NCBI RefSeq assembly: GCF_013409425.1
Contig: NZ_JACCAC010000001.1
Coordinates: forward strand, 2,356,001-2,420,000
Source: Nocardioides perillae
GTDB lineage: Bacteria > Actinomycetota > Actinomycetes > Propionibacteriales > Nocardioidaceae
Direction of reading: 5' to 3'
DNA length: 64,000 bases
A program made the translations under genes and the position numbers. Positions 9,856 through 18,610 of this stretch are shown piece by piece; positions within the stretch are counted from its first letter, which is position 1; every line of letters starts with the position of its first letter. Under the pieces are notes generated by a model. It did not search any database, was not told where the DNA came from, and saw nothing but the letters and a program-made list of their open reading frames with translations.

Positions 9856-10698
9856 GTGTCCTGGACCTCCGGCCTGGTCAAGCTCTTCGCCGGCACCCCG
9901 CAGCACCCCGTCGGTCCCGACGGCAAGATGGCGCTCTCGGACCACCTGCGCGAGCTGCGCGCGCGCATCCTCAAGATCGCCCTCGTGCTCCTGGCGAGCC
10001 TGGTCGTCTCGCTGTTCTTCTACGACCGGATCTACGACTTCCTCTCCCAGCCCTACGAGCAGGCCGTCGCGGCTCTGCCCGAGGGCACGCAGTCGGAGGG
10101 CACGGTCGGCGGCGTCGGGGGCCCGCTGCTGCTCTACCTCAAGCTGTGCGGCGTCGTGGCGGTGGTGGCGTCGAGCCCGCTGTGGCTCTACCAGATCTGG
10201 GCCTTCGTGCTGCCCGGCCTGCACCCGCACGAGCGGAAGTGGACGCGGGTCTTCGCCGCGATCGCGGGACCGCTGTTCATCTCCGGCGTCGTCGTCGGCT
10301 ACCTCACCTTGCCCAAGGGCATCGAGGTGCTCATCGGCTTCACCCCGGAGAACCTCACCAACCTCGTCGACTTCGGCTACTACCTGTCGTTCATGACCCG
10401 CACGCTGCTGGTCTTCGGCGTCGCCTTCGAGATCCCCGTCTTCATCATCCTGCTCAACCTCGCCGGGGTGGTGCGGGCCAGCAGCCTCGCGGCCTACCGG
10501 CCGTGGTGGGTCATCGGCATCTTCCTCTTCGCGGCGATCGCGACGCCCTCGACCGACCCCTTCACCATGATCTTCCTGGCCGTGCCGATGATCGTGCTCT
10601 TCTTCATCTCCGAGGGCGTCGCCCGCGTCGTCGACCGCCGGCGCGACGCCCAGGCGGCCGAGGAGGCCTGGGACGACGACGAGGTCTCGCCCCTGTGA
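9856..10698 (+). CDS. tatC: Twin-arginine translocase subunit TatC
   Basis: TatC is the receptor for twin-arginine signal peptides. The 280-residue protein has the cytoplasmic MALSDHLRELRARI motif before the first helix and six predicted membrane segments, including the YQIWAFVLPGLHPHERKW loop. The GTG at 9856 is the first plausible start, with no obvious ribosome site, so coupling to tatA is likely. The stop overlaps the next gene's start by 4 bp. Confidence 0.95.
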   Translation: MSWTSGLVKLFAGTPQHPVGPDGKMALSDHLRELRARILKIALVLLASLVVSLFFYDRIYDFLSQPYEQAVAALPEGTQSEGTVGGVGGPLLLYLKLCGVVAVVASSPLWLYQIWAFVLPGLHPHERKWTRVFAAIAGPLFISGVVVGYLTLPKGIEVLIGFTPENLTNLVDFGYYLSFMTRTLLVFGVAFEIPVFIILLNLAGVVRASSLAAYRPWWVIGIFLFAAIATPSTDPFTMIFLAVPMIVLFFISEGVARVVDRRRDAQAAEEAWDDDEVSPL

Positions 10699-11135
10699 GT
10701 GCCGGCTGCACCGCGCCCCACCACCCCGTCGACGTCGACCCCTTCGACCTCCCGGAGTGGCTGGGGGAGGGCGCGGTGACCTGGACCGCCGAGGCGGGCG
10801 TGCGCGAGGGGCACCGGGTGCCGGGGCGGCTGACGGGGGAGGGCGGGGCCGACCTCCCCTGCGACCTGCTCGCCGTCGACGCCGCCTACCCCGCCCCCGT
10901 GGCCGACGAGGCCACCCGCACGGCGGCGCACCGGGCCTGGCACCACGGCCAGGTGCACCTCGCCGAGGTCGGCGAGCGCCTCACGCTGCTCGTGCCGGGC
11001 CGGGGATTCGCCGCCGACGACGTGCTCGAGGCGGTCGCCCGGCTGGCGCGCGCGGTCGGCTCCGACCCCGACCGCTACGCCGTGCTGCTGCGCATCGGCG
11101 CGCCCGGTCGGCGTCGCGGGGGCGACGGCCGCTGA
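10695..11135 (+). CDS. Hypothetical protein coupled to tatC
   Basis: This gene encodes 146 residues with no signal peptide or membrane segment, and I do not recognise a family. The GTG start at 10695 overlaps the tatC stop (GTGA), which is the main evidence that it is real. The protein is acidic with an N-terminal segment HPVDVDPFDLPEWLG and a His/Ala-rich middle. A Gly/Arg tail ends 18 bp before the diacylglycerol kinase gene. Confidence 0.75.
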   Translation: MSAGCTAPHHPVDVDPFDLPEWLGEGAVTWTAEAGVREGHRVPGRLTGEGGADLPCDLLAVDAAYPAPVADEATRTAAHRAWHHGQVHLAEVGERLTLLVPGRGFAADDVLEAVARLARAVGSDPDRYAVLLRIGAPGRRRGGDGR

Positions 11136-11140
11136 GTCGC

Positions 11141-11146
11141 TAGGCT
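11141..11146 (+). promoter_or_regulatory. -10-like hexamer of diacylglycerol kinase gene (leaderless)
   Basis: TAGGCT ends 6 nt before the GTG at 11153, matching the leaderless pattern of dop and pafA. Confidence 0.5.
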
Positions 11147-11152
11147 GCGCCG

Positions 11153-12034
11153 GTGACCGGTCGCTGGCGCGAGGCCGCGCTCCTGATCAACCCCACGGCC
11201 GGCAAGGGCCGCGGTGCCGTGGCGGGCAGGCTGGCGGCCGCCCGTCTGCGCGACGCCGGGCTGGTCGTCACCGAGCTCGTCGGCCGCGACGGCGACGAGG
11301 CGCTCGACCTCGCCCGCGCCGCGGTCGAGCGCGGCGTCGACTCGCTCGTCGCCTGCGGTGGCGACGGGCTCGTGCACCTCGCGGTGCAGGCCGTCGCCCG
11401 CAGCGCGACGCCGCTCGGCGTGGTGCCGGCCGGCACCGGCAACGACGTGGCGCGCTACCTCGACCTGCCGCGTCGCGACCCGGTCGCCGCCGCCGACCGC
11501 GTGGTGGCGCGACGCACGCGCACCCTCGACCTCGCCCGCTGCGGGCACCGCTGGTTCACGACCGTGCTCGCGGCCGGCTTCGACGCCGTGGTCAACGAGC
11601 GCGCCAACGCGATGGTCTGGCCGCGTGGGCAGATGCGCTACAACCTGGCCACGCTCGCCGAGCTGCGGACGCTGGCGCCGCGGCCCTACGTGCTCGACCT
11701 CGACGGCGAGGTCCGCCACGTCGAGGCCACCCTCGTCGCGGTCGGCAACGGGTCGTCCTTCGGCGGCGGCCTGCGCATCACCGAGGGTGCACTGCTCGAC
11801 GACGGGCTGCTCGACGTGGTGGTCGTGCGCCCCCTGACGCGACGACGCCTCGTCGCGGCGTACCCGCGGCTCTTCCGGGGCACCGTGGCGGGGCTCGCGG
11901 AGCACGAGCACCACCGGGTCCGTACGGTGACAGTGGCGGCGCCCGGCATCGTCGCCTACGCCGACGGTGAGCGCTTCGGTGCGCTGCCCCTCACGGTGGC
12001 GGCGGACCCGGGCGCGCTGACGGTCTACGCGTGA
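11153..12034 (+). CDS. Diacylglycerol kinase-family lipid kinase
   Basis: This is a DagK_cat-type lipid kinase of 293 residues. INPTAGKGRG near residue 13 and ACGGDGLVHLAVQAV followed by GVVPAGTGNDVARYL form the nucleotide-binding glycine-rich loops of the family. The likely substrate is diacylglycerol or a related lipid, giving a phosphatidic acid-type product; the exact lipid cannot be read from sequence. The stop overlaps the helicase start by 4 bp. Confidence 0.9.
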   Translation: MTGRWREAALLINPTAGKGRGAVAGRLAAARLRDAGLVVTELVGRDGDEALDLARAAVERGVDSLVACGGDGLVHLAVQAVARSATPLGVVPAGTGNDVARYLDLPRRDPVAAADRVVARRTRTLDLARCGHRWFTTVLAAGFDAVVNERANAMVWPRGQMRYNLATLAELRTLAPRPYVLDLDGEVRHVEATLVAVGNGSSFGGGLRITEGALLDDGLLDVVVVRPLTRRRLVAAYPRLFRGTVAGLAEHEHHRVRTVTVAAPGIVAYADGERFGALPLTVAADPGALTVYA

Positions 12035-14895
12035 GCCGCCCCGCACCGGGCGCGGCCGGTCAGGAGGACGACATGGTGGGCGGACAGGCCGACGAGCAGC
12101 TCTCACCGGCCGAGCGCTACGCGGCGTACCGGGCCTCGCGCCAGCACCCGGTGCTGGCCGACTTCCGCAGCCACCACGACTTCGCCCTCGACGACTTCCA
12201 GGTGCGCGCCTGCGAGGAGGTCGAGGACGGCCGCGGCGTGCTCGTGGCGGCACCGACCGGCTCCGGCAAGACGATCGTCGGCGAGTTCGCGATCCACCTC
12301 GCGCTCGCGACCGGGCGCAAGGCCTTCTACACGACGCCGATCAAGGCCCTGTCGAACCAGAAGTACGCCGACCTGGTCAAGCGCTACGGCGCCGAGCAGG
12401 TCGGGCTGCTCACCGGCGACAACGTCGTCAACTCCGAGGCACCGGTCGTCGTCATGACCACCGAGGTGCTGCGCAACATGCTGTACGCCGGCTCCCGGAC
12501 GCTGCTGGGCCTCGGCTTCGTGGTGATGGACGAGGTGCACTACCTGGCCGACCGCATGCGCGGCGCGGTGTGGGAGGAGGTCATCATCCACCTGCCCGAG
12601 TCGGTGGCGCTGGTGTCGCTCTCGGCGACGGTCTCGAATGCCGAGGAGTTCGGCGAGTGGCTCGAGACGGTGCGCGGCGAGACCACCACGATCGTCGAGG
12701 AGCGCCGACCCGTGCCGCTCTTCCAGCACGTGATGGTGGGCCGTCGCCTGCACGACCTCTTCGCCGACTCCGACGTCGACGCGGCGGCGGGGTTCGTGAA
12801 GGAGGGGGCGCCCGTCAACGGCGAGCTGCTGCGCATCGCGCGCGACGACTGGTCCAGCAGCAGGCTGATGCGCGACCGGCGCTCGCCGCGCAAGGGCAAG
12901 CCGGGCTCGTCGAAGAACCCCCGCCAGGTCGGCAACGGCCGCCGGGTGTGGATCCCGAGCCGCGTGGACGTCATCGAGCGCCTCGAGCGCGACGGCCTGC
13001 TGCCCGCGATCGTCTTCGTCTTCAGCCGCGTCGGTTGCGACGCCGCGGTGCAGCAGTGCCTCGACGCCAACCTGCGGCTCACCTCTCCCGAGGAGCGCGA
13101 GACCGTCCGCGCCTTCGTCGAGGAGCGGTGCCGCCACCTGCCCGACGAGGACCTGCAGGTGCTCGGCTACCACGAGTTCCTCGACGCGCTGACCCGCGGC
13201 GTGGCGGCCCACCACGCCGGCATGCTCCCGACCTTCAAGGAAGTCGTCGAGGAGCTCTACCAGCGCGGTCTCATCCGCTGCGTCTTCGCCACCGAGACCC
13301 TGGCGCTCGGCATCAACATGCCGGCGCGCACCGTGGTGATCGAGAAGATGACGAAGTGGAACGGTGAGACGCACGCCGACATCACGCCGGGGGAGTACAC
13401 CCAGCTCACCGGCCGCGCCGGTCGCCGCGGGCTCGACGTGGAGGGCCACGCGGTCGTGCTGTGGCAGCCGGGCACCGACCCCCGCCAGCTCGCGGGCCTC
13501 GCCTCGACCCGCACCTACCCGCTCCGCTCGTCCTTCCGGCCGTCCTACAACATGGCGGTCAACCTCGTGCACCAGTTCGGCCGCGAGCGCTCCCGCGAGC
13601 TGCTCGAGCAGTCGTTCGCGCAGTTCCAGGCCGACCGGGCGGTGGTGGGGCTCGCGCGGCAGCTGCGCAAGAGCGAGGACGCGCTCGAGGGCTACCGCGA
13701 GGCCGCGACGTGCCACCTCGGCGACTTCATGGAGTACGCCGCGCTCCGTCGTCGCATCACCGACGTCGAGAAGGGCGCGGCCCGGGCACGGAGGGCCGAC
13801 CGTCGCGAGGAGGCGCTGCGCTCGCTGACCCGGCTCAAGGTCGGCGACGTCGTGGCGGTGCCCGCGGGCAAGTTCGCCGGCCTCGCCGTCGTCGTCGACC
13901 CGGGGCTGAGCGGTGACGAGCCCCGTCCCTACGTCGTCACCGCCGACCGGCAGGCCCGCCGGCTCAACGCCCTCGACTTCCCCTCGCCGGTCGAGGCGCT
14001 CGCCCGGGTCAAGGTGCCGCGGTCCTTCAACGGCCGCAACCCGCAGATGCGCCGCGACCTCGCGGCCGCACTGCGCGAGGCCACCCACGGCCTCGGGCCG
14101 GTCAGGCGTCCCGACAGGGCCGGGCGCGGTGACGCCACGGCGCCGACCGCCGAGGACCGGGAGGTGGCGGAGCTGCGGGCCCGCCTGAAGGCCCACCCGT
14201 GCCACGACTGCCCCGACCGCGAGGACCACGCCCGCTGGGCCGAGCGGTGGCACAAGCTCGAGCGCGACGCCGGCACGCTGAAGCGGCGGGTCGAGTCGCG
14301 CACCAACACGGTCGCGCGGCAGTTCGACCGGGTCTGCGAGGTCCTCGAGCGGCTCGACTACCTCGACGGCGACGAGGTGACGGCGCGCGGGCGACACCTC
14401 AGCCGCATCTACACCGACATGGACCTCGTCGCCGCCGAGGCACTGCGCTCCGGCACCTGGGCGGACCTCACCCCGGCCGAGCTGGCCGCGGCGCTCTCGG
14501 TGCTGGTGTTCGAGGCCCGCCGGCCCGACGACGCCTCGCTCCCGCGGGTGCCCGGCGGGGCGGTGCAGGCCGCGATCGCCGAGACGGTGCGGATCTGGGC
14601 CGACCTCGACGCGCTCGAGAAGGAGCACCGGCTCGACTACCTGCGCGAGCCCGACCTCGGCTTCGCCTGGGCGGCCTGGCGGTGGGCGGAGGGCGACGAG
14701 CTCGACGACGTGCTGCGCGTCACCGACCTCGCGGCGGGCGACTTCGTGCGGTGGGTCAAGCAGCTGCTCGACCTCGCCGACCAGGTCGCCGACGCCGCCG
14801 GCTCGCTCGGCGACGCCGCGCTGCGGGAGACCGCCCGCACCGCCTCGCGTGCCCTGCGCCGCGGTGTCGTGGCCTACTCGTCCCTCGCCGACTGA
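12031..14895 (+). CDS. helY: DEVH-box RNA helicase, HelY/Mtr4-Ski2 family
   Basis: A 954-residue superfamily 2 helicase of the Ski2/Mtr4 type. Motif I APTGSGKT is near residue 74, motif II DEVH near 167, motif III SLSATVSNA, and motif VI TGRAGRRGLD. The C-terminal half contains the DSHCT-like helical region, and a CHDCPDREDHARWAE segment may bind metal. The role is presumed RNA unwinding in decay or processing; HelY lies near tatC in mycobacteria too. The GTG start at 12031 overlaps the upstream gene; an in-frame ATG at 12073 is an alternative. A repeat array begins 1 bp after the stop. Confidence 0.93.
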   Translation: MSRPAPGAAGQEDDMVGGQADEQLSPAERYAAYRASRQHPVLADFRSHHDFALDDFQVRACEEVEDGRGVLVAAPTGSGKTIVGEFAIHLALATGRKAFYTTPIKALSNQKYADLVKRYGAEQVGLLTGDNVVNSEAPVVVMTTEVLRNMLYAGSRTLLGLGFVVMDEVHYLADRMRGAVWEEVIIHLPESVALVSLSATVSNAEEFGEWLETVRGETTTIVEERRPVPLFQHVMVGRRLHDLFADSDVDAAAGFVKEGAPVNGELLRIARDDWSSSRLMRDRRSPRKGKPGSSKNPRQVGNGRRVWIPSRVDVIERLERDGLLPAIVFVFSRVGCDAAVQQCLDANLRLTSPEERETVRAFVEERCRHLPDEDLQVLGYHEFLDALTRGVAAHHAGMLPTFKEVVEELYQRGLIRCVFATETLALGINMPARTVVIEKMTKWNGETHADITPGEYTQLTGRAGRRGLDVEGHAVVLWQPGTDPRQLAGLASTRTYPLRSSFRPSYNMAVNLVHQFGRERSRELLEQSFAQFQADRAVVGLARQLRKSEDALEGYREAATCHLGDFMEYAALRRRITDVEKGAARARRADRREEALRSLTRLKVGDVVAVPAGKFAGLAVVVDPGLSGDEPRPYVVTADRQARRLNALDFPSPVEALARVKVPRSFNGRNPQMRRDLAAALREATHGLGPVRRPDRAGRGDATAPTAEDREVAELRARLKAHPCHDCPDREDHARWAERWHKLERDAGTLKRRVESRTNTVARQFDRVCEVLERLDYLDGDEVTARGRHLSRIYTDMDLVAAEALRSGTWADLTPAELAAALSVLVFEARRPDDASLPRVPGGAVQAAIAETVRIWADLDALEKEHRLDYLREPDLGFAWAAWRWAEGDELDDVLRVTDLAAGDFVRWVKQLLDLADQVADAAGSLGDAALRETARTASRALRRGVVAYSSLAD

Positions 14896-14896
14896 C

Positions 14897-15104
14897 GAGG
14901 GGTCGCGCGCTGCGCTGTCGTCGAGGGGTCGCGCGTTGGGCTGTCGTCGAGGGGTCGCGCGTTGGGCTGTCGTCGAGGGGTCGCGCGTTGGGCTGTCGTC
15001 GAGGGGTCGCGCGTTGGGCTGTCGTCGAGGGGTCGCGCGTTGGGCTGTCGTCGAGGGGTCGCGCGCTGCGCTGTCGTCGAGGGGTCACGCGCTGGGCGAG
15101 TTCC
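14897..15104 (+). repeat. 26-bp tandem repeat array 1, left arm (8 copies)
   Basis: GAGGGGTC recurs at 14897, 14923, 14949, 14975, 15001, 15027, 15053 and 15079, an exact 26-bp period. Most units read GAGGGGTCGCGCGTTGGGCT followed by GTCGTC. The array starts directly after the helY stop codon with GAGGGGTC on the helY coding strand. The period is not a multiple of three, so short ORFs over it are artefacts. There is no unique spacer, unlike CRISPR. Confidence 0.95.
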
Positions 15105-15113
15105 GCAGCGGAT

Positions 15114-15285
15114 GACCCCTCGGCGCGGGCCCGGGCGCTCTGCTCGCCCCGTGCGTGACCCCTCGGCGTGTGCCCAGCCGACGACCCCTCGGCGGGTGCC
15201 CAGCCGATGACCCCTCGGCGGGTGCCCAGCCGGTGACCCCTCGACGGGTGCGCAGCGGATGACCCCTCGGCGGGGGTGGGGCGGG
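15114..15285 (-). repeat. 26-bp repeat array 1, right arm, inverted (6 copies)
   Basis: The inverted core GACCCCTC occurs at 15114, 15157, 15183, 15209, 15235 and 15261; the last five are exactly 26 bp apart. The units are the reverse complement of the left-arm family with more divergent tails. This arm ends at the 3' end of the minus-strand SDR gene, so each arm follows a stop codon. Together the arms could form a long imperfect hairpin in read-through RNA from either side. Confidence 0.93.
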
Positions 15286-15292
15286 CGACGGG

Positions 15293-15985
15293 TCAGCCGA
15301 GGGCGGCGGTGACCGCGGCGGGGACGCTGCGGTCGCCCGCGACGAGGTCCCACTGCCGCCCGACCGTGCGGGTGTCGCCGAGCACCGCGGCGACGACCGC
15401 GGCCACGTCGGCCCGCGGCACCTCGCCCCGGTCGAGGCGCTCGCCGAGCGCCACCCGGTCGGTCGCGGGGTCGTCGGTGAGCCGGCCGGGACGGATGATC
15501 GTCCACGCGAGGTCGGAGGCGCGCAGCGCCGCGTCGGCGTCGCGCTTGGCCTCGACGTAGGCGCGCCAGACGTCCTCGGTGTCGTCCGGCAGCGGGTCGT
15601 CGACGCCCATGGCCGAGATCTGCACGAAGCGGTGAGCGCCGACCCGGGTCGCGGCTTCCACGGACTTCAGCGAGCCCTCGAGGTCGACCGTGCGCTTGCG
15701 CTCGATGCTGCCGTCGGGGCCGCCGCCGGCGGCGAACACCACGGCGGTGCAGCCCTCGAAAGCGGCGGCGTAGTCGTCGACGCCCTGCTGCTCGAGTTCG
15801 AGCAGCCGCACCTCGGCGCCGCGGTGCTCGAGCTCGTCGCGGTAGGACTCGCGCCGCACGAGCGCGACGGCCTGGTGGTCCGAGCGGCGCAGGTCGTGCA
15901 GCAGGTGCCGCGCCACCTGGCCGTGGCCGCCGACGACGGCCACTCGGTGGTGGGTGTGGGCGTGGGAGGTGATGGGGGTGTCCAT
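15293..15985 (-). CDS. NAD(P)-binding SDR-type oxidoreductase
   Basis: This encodes a 230-residue atypical SDR (NmrA/SDR_a5-like). The Rossmann motif VAVVGGHGQVARHL is near residue 15, and an ISAMG segment stands where the catalytic Ser lies in classical SDRs. An AYVEAKRDAD segment resembles YxxxK. The substrate is unknown. The ATG at 15985 is preferred over longer readings because a TACCGT box ends 7 nt upstream, implying a leaderless start. It is divergent from the kdd remnant/kamD operon. Confidence 0.88.
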   Translation of the reverse strand: MDTPITSHAHTHHRVAVVGGHGQVARHLLHDLRRSDHQAVALVRRESYRDELEHRGAEVRLLELEQQGVDDYAAAFEGCTAVVFAAGGGPDGSIERKRTVDLEGSLKSVEAATRVGAHRFVQISAMGVDDPLPDDTEDVWRAYVEAKRDADAALRASDLAWTIIRPGRLTDDPATDRVALGERLDRGEVPRADVAAVVAAVLGDTRTVGRQWDLVAGDRSVPAAVTAALG

Positions 15986-15992
15986 GCCCTCG

Positions 15993-15998
15993 ACGGTA
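15993..15998 (-). promoter_or_regulatory. -10-like hexamer of SDR gene (leaderless)
   Basis: On the minus strand TACCGT ends 7 nt before the ATG at 15985. Confidence 0.5.
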
Positions 15999-16047
15999 GG
16001 GGCCGGCCGGTGGCGACCCGCCCGCCCGCGCACCGCGCCGCGCGCCC

Positions 16048-16200
16048 CGGCGTACGACGGGCGCCGACGTGACGATGCTGGTCGGCAACGGCTACGTGCC
16101 CGGCCACGCCGACCTCGCGCTCGACCTGCTGCGCTCCGAGGAGGGGGTGCGGCGGCTCTTCGAGGCCCGCCTCGCCGCGCACGCCGAGGTGGTCGCGTGA
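16048..16200 (+). pseudogene. kdd: 3'-terminal remnant of kdd (3,5-diaminohexanoate dehydrogenase)
   Basis: Reading in the frame that ends at the TGA 16198-16200 gives TTGADVTMLVGNGYVPGHAD and then a helix ending RLAAHAEVVA. From memory this matches the extreme C-terminus of L-erythro-3,5-diaminohexanoate dehydrogenase, which reads VTMLVGNGY-like and acts directly after lysine 5,6-aminomutase. Only about 50 codons remain, with no start or NAD-binding domain. Its stop overlaps the kamD start (GTGA), the junction expected for an intact kdd-kamD operon. The SDR gene starts about 60 bp upstream, so the 5' part was lost by deletion or rearrangement. Confidence 0.7.
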
Positions 16201-17825
16201 GCCACCAGTCCAAGCTCCACCTCGACCCGGCCGCGGTCGCCCGGGCGCGCGCCCTGGCGGCCCGGGTCGGCGCCCCCGTCGTCGACCTCGCCCGGGCGCA
16301 CACCACGGTCGCGGTCGAGCGCGCGACGGTGCGGCTCGCCGGCCTGCCCGGGGCCGACGCCGACGGCCACCCGTGGGTCAACCACCTCGTCGACGGCGTG
16401 CGGGCGGACCTCGCCGACGACGGCGACGAGACGCTCGCCACCGGCCTGGCGCACGGGGTCGCGCTGCCGGTGTGGGACGCGCTCCTGCGCGGCGAGGCAC
16501 CCGACCTCGCCACGCTCGCCGAGAAGGCCGCCGCGGGCGCGGCACGGTTCCGGCTGCCGGAAGGCGACGACGCCGTGCGGGCGGCCGACGCCTCCCGCGC
16601 TGCCGTCGGCGCCGGGCTCGCCCGGGTCGACGCCCGGCGGCGCGAGCGCGAGCGGATGGTGGCGGAGGTCGGGGACGCGCCGCGCCAGCCGTGGGTCTAC
16701 CTCATCGTCGCCACCGGCGACATCCACGAGGACGTCCCGCAGGCGCAGGCCGCGGCCCGCGCCGGCGCCGACGTCATCGCGGTGATCCGCTCGACCGGGC
16801 AGAGCCTCCTCGACTTCGTGCCGGAGGGCGCCACGCGCGAGGGGTTCGCCGGCACCTACGCCACGCAGGAGAACTTCCGCATCATGCGGGCCGCGCTCGA
16901 CGAGACCAGCCGCGAGCTCGGCCGCTACGTCCGCCTCACCAACTACGCCAGCGGCCTGTGCATGCCCGAGATCGCCGTGCTGGCCGGGCTGGAGCGGCTC
17001 GACATGATGCTCAACGACTCCATGTACGGCATCCTCTTCCGCGACATCAACCCCGTGCGCACCTTCGTCGACCAGCGCTTCAGCCGGCAGGTGCACGCCC
17101 GCGCCGGGATCGTCATCAACACCGGCGAGGACAACTACCTCACCACCGCCGACGCGGTGGAGGCCGCCCACACGGTCACCACCAGCCAGCTGCTCAACGA
17201 GTACTTCGCCCACGAGGCCGGGCTGGAGGACTGGCAGCTGGGCCTCGGGCACGCCTTCGAGATCGACCCGGACCTGCCCGACAGCTTCCGCCTGGAGCTC
17301 GCGCACGCCCTGCTGGCCCGCGAGCTCTTCCCCGACGCCCCGCTGAAGTGGATGCCGCCCACGCGGCACATGACCGGCGACGTCTTCCGCGGGCACCTGC
17401 TCGACGGCTTCTTCAACCTGGCCGGGGCGCTCACCGGCCAGGGCATCCTGCTGGTCGGCATGATGACCGAGGCCGTCGTGACGCCGTGGCTCTCCGACCG
17501 CGACCTGGCCCTGCAGAACGTCCGCTACGTCCTGGACGCCGCGGGCCGCCTCCACGAGGACTTCCACCCGGCGCCCGACGGCGTCATCGCGACGCGCGCG
17601 CGCCACGTCCTGGCGGAGTCCACCGACCTGATGCTGCGCATCCTGGAGCACGAGCACGGGCTGCTCGACGCGATCGCCGACGGCACCTTCGGCCTCATGC
17701 GCCGCCCGGCCGACGGCGGCCGCGGGCTCGACGGGGTCGCGCGCCGCTCCCCGGCGTACCTCAACCCGGCGACCGAGGCGCTCGGCGCCACCGCGGGCGC
17801 CCCGACCCTCGAGGAGGCGCGGTGA
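16197..17825 (+). CDS. kamD: Lysine 5,6-aminomutase alpha subunit KamD
   Basis: KamD is the large subunit of the adenosylcobalamin- and PLP-dependent enzyme that moves the terminal amino group of D-lysine or beta-lysine to C5 in lysine fermentation-type catabolism. The protein has 542 residues and a TIM-barrel core; blocks such as YLIVATGDIHEDVPQAQAAA, TNYASGLCMPEIAVLAGLER and MPPTRHMTGD fit the family. The GTG start at 16197 overlaps the kdd remnant and the stop overlaps kamE. An upstream reading to 15954 is unlikely to be coding. Confidence 0.93.
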   Translation: MSHQSKLHLDPAAVARARALAARVGAPVVDLARAHTTVAVERATVRLAGLPGADADGHPWVNHLVDGVRADLADDGDETLATGLAHGVALPVWDALLRGEAPDLATLAEKAAAGAARFRLPEGDDAVRAADASRAAVGAGLARVDARRRERERMVAEVGDAPRQPWVYLIVATGDIHEDVPQAQAAARAGADVIAVIRSTGQSLLDFVPEGATREGFAGTYATQENFRIMRAALDETSRELGRYVRLTNYASGLCMPEIAVLAGLERLDMMLNDSMYGILFRDINPVRTFVDQRFSRQVHARAGIVINTGEDNYLTTADAVEAAHTVTTSQLLNEYFAHEAGLEDWQLGLGHAFEIDPDLPDSFRLELAHALLARELFPDAPLKWMPPTRHMTGDVFRGHLLDGFFNLAGALTGQGILLVGMMTEAVVTPWLSDRDLALQNVRYVLDAAGRLHEDFHPAPDGVIATRARHVLAESTDLMLRILEHEHGLLDAIADGTFGLMRRPADGGRGLDGVARRSPAYLNPATEALGATAGAPTLEEAR

Positions 17826-18610
17826 CGACGACGGCGGGCACCACGGCGGGCACCGGACTCGTCCGGCCCTACGGCGACACCACCGGCGACGGGATGGTGC
17901 AGGTCAGCTTCACGCTGCCGCTGCCGCACGACAAGGTGGCCGAGGGCGCGGCGGCGCAGCTGGCGCAGAAGATGGGCATGGACCCGGCGCTGGTGGTGCA
18001 CGCCAAGGCGGTGGGGGAGGGCTTCACCTTCTTCGTCGTCTACGGGCGGGTCCACCACCTCGTCGACCCCTCGACCGTCGAGGTCGTCGAGCGCGACTAC
18101 CCGCTCCTGACCCCGAAGGAGGCCAACGCGGCGGTCAAGGAAGGCCTGCGGCGGCGCCTCGTAGTGGTCGGCGCGTGCATCGGCACCGACGCCCACACCG
18201 TCGGCATCGACGCGATCTGCAACATCAAGGGCTTCGCCGGCGAGAAGGGCCTGGAGTACTACCGCGAGCTCAAGGTGGTGAACCTCGGCGCGCAGGTCTC
18301 GGTGCCGGAGCTCGTGGCCCGGGCCCAGGAGGAGGCCGCCGACGCCGTGCTCGTCTCGCAGGTCGTCACGCAGCGCGACGCGCACCTGCACAACGTGCGC
18401 GAGACGGTCGCCGCCTTCCGCGAGGCGTGGCCCGACGAGACCCGGCCGCTGCTCGTCGCCGGTGGTCCGCGCTTCGACGAGACCATGGCGGGCGAGCTCG
18501 GCGTCGACCGCGTCTTCAGCCGGGGCACGACGCCCGGCGAGGTCGCCAGCTTCCTCGTGCACCGCCTCGTCACCGCACGTCGCGGCGCGACCGTCGGGCA
18601 GGCGTCGTGA
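17822..18610 (+). CDS. kamE: Lysine 5,6-aminomutase beta subunit KamE
   Basis: KamE is the cobalamin-binding subunit of the aminomutase. In this 262-residue protein the base-off B12 motif DAHTVG (DxHxxG) supplies the axial ligand His125. Lys136 in NIKGFAG, 11 residues later, is the PLP Schiff-base lysine, the same spacing as in the characterised clostridial enzyme. Both catalytic cofactors can therefore be held. It overlaps kamD and kal by 4 bp each, so the three are one translationally coupled operon. Confidence 0.95.
   Translation: MTTTAGTTAGTGLVRPYGDTTGDGMVQVSFTLPLPHDKVAEGAAAQLAQKMGMDPALVVHAKAVGEGFTFFVVYGRVHHLVDPSTVEVVERDYPLLTPKEANAAVKEGLRRRLVVVGACIGTDAHTVGIDAICNIKGFAGEKGLEYYRELKVVNLGAQVSVPELVARAQEEAADAVLVSQVVTQRDAHLHNVRETVAAFREAWPDETRPLLVAGGPRFDETMAGELGVDRVFSRGTTPGEVASFLVHRLVTARRGATVGQAS

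Noticed and set aside
14849..15210. Proteins made of repeated EGSRVGLSSRGRALG-like segments, here and at 42966-43690
   Set aside because: The 26-bp period shifts the frame each unit, so all three frames stay open by chance; there is no ribosome site or family.
14897..15285. CRISPR array
   Set aside because: The 26-bp units are contiguous with no unique spacers, occur in both orientations, and no cas genes are present.
16000..16196. Cobalamin riboswitch before kamD
   Set aside because: The upstream DNA encodes the kdd remnant and then the SDR promoter; no B12-box or fold was recognisable.
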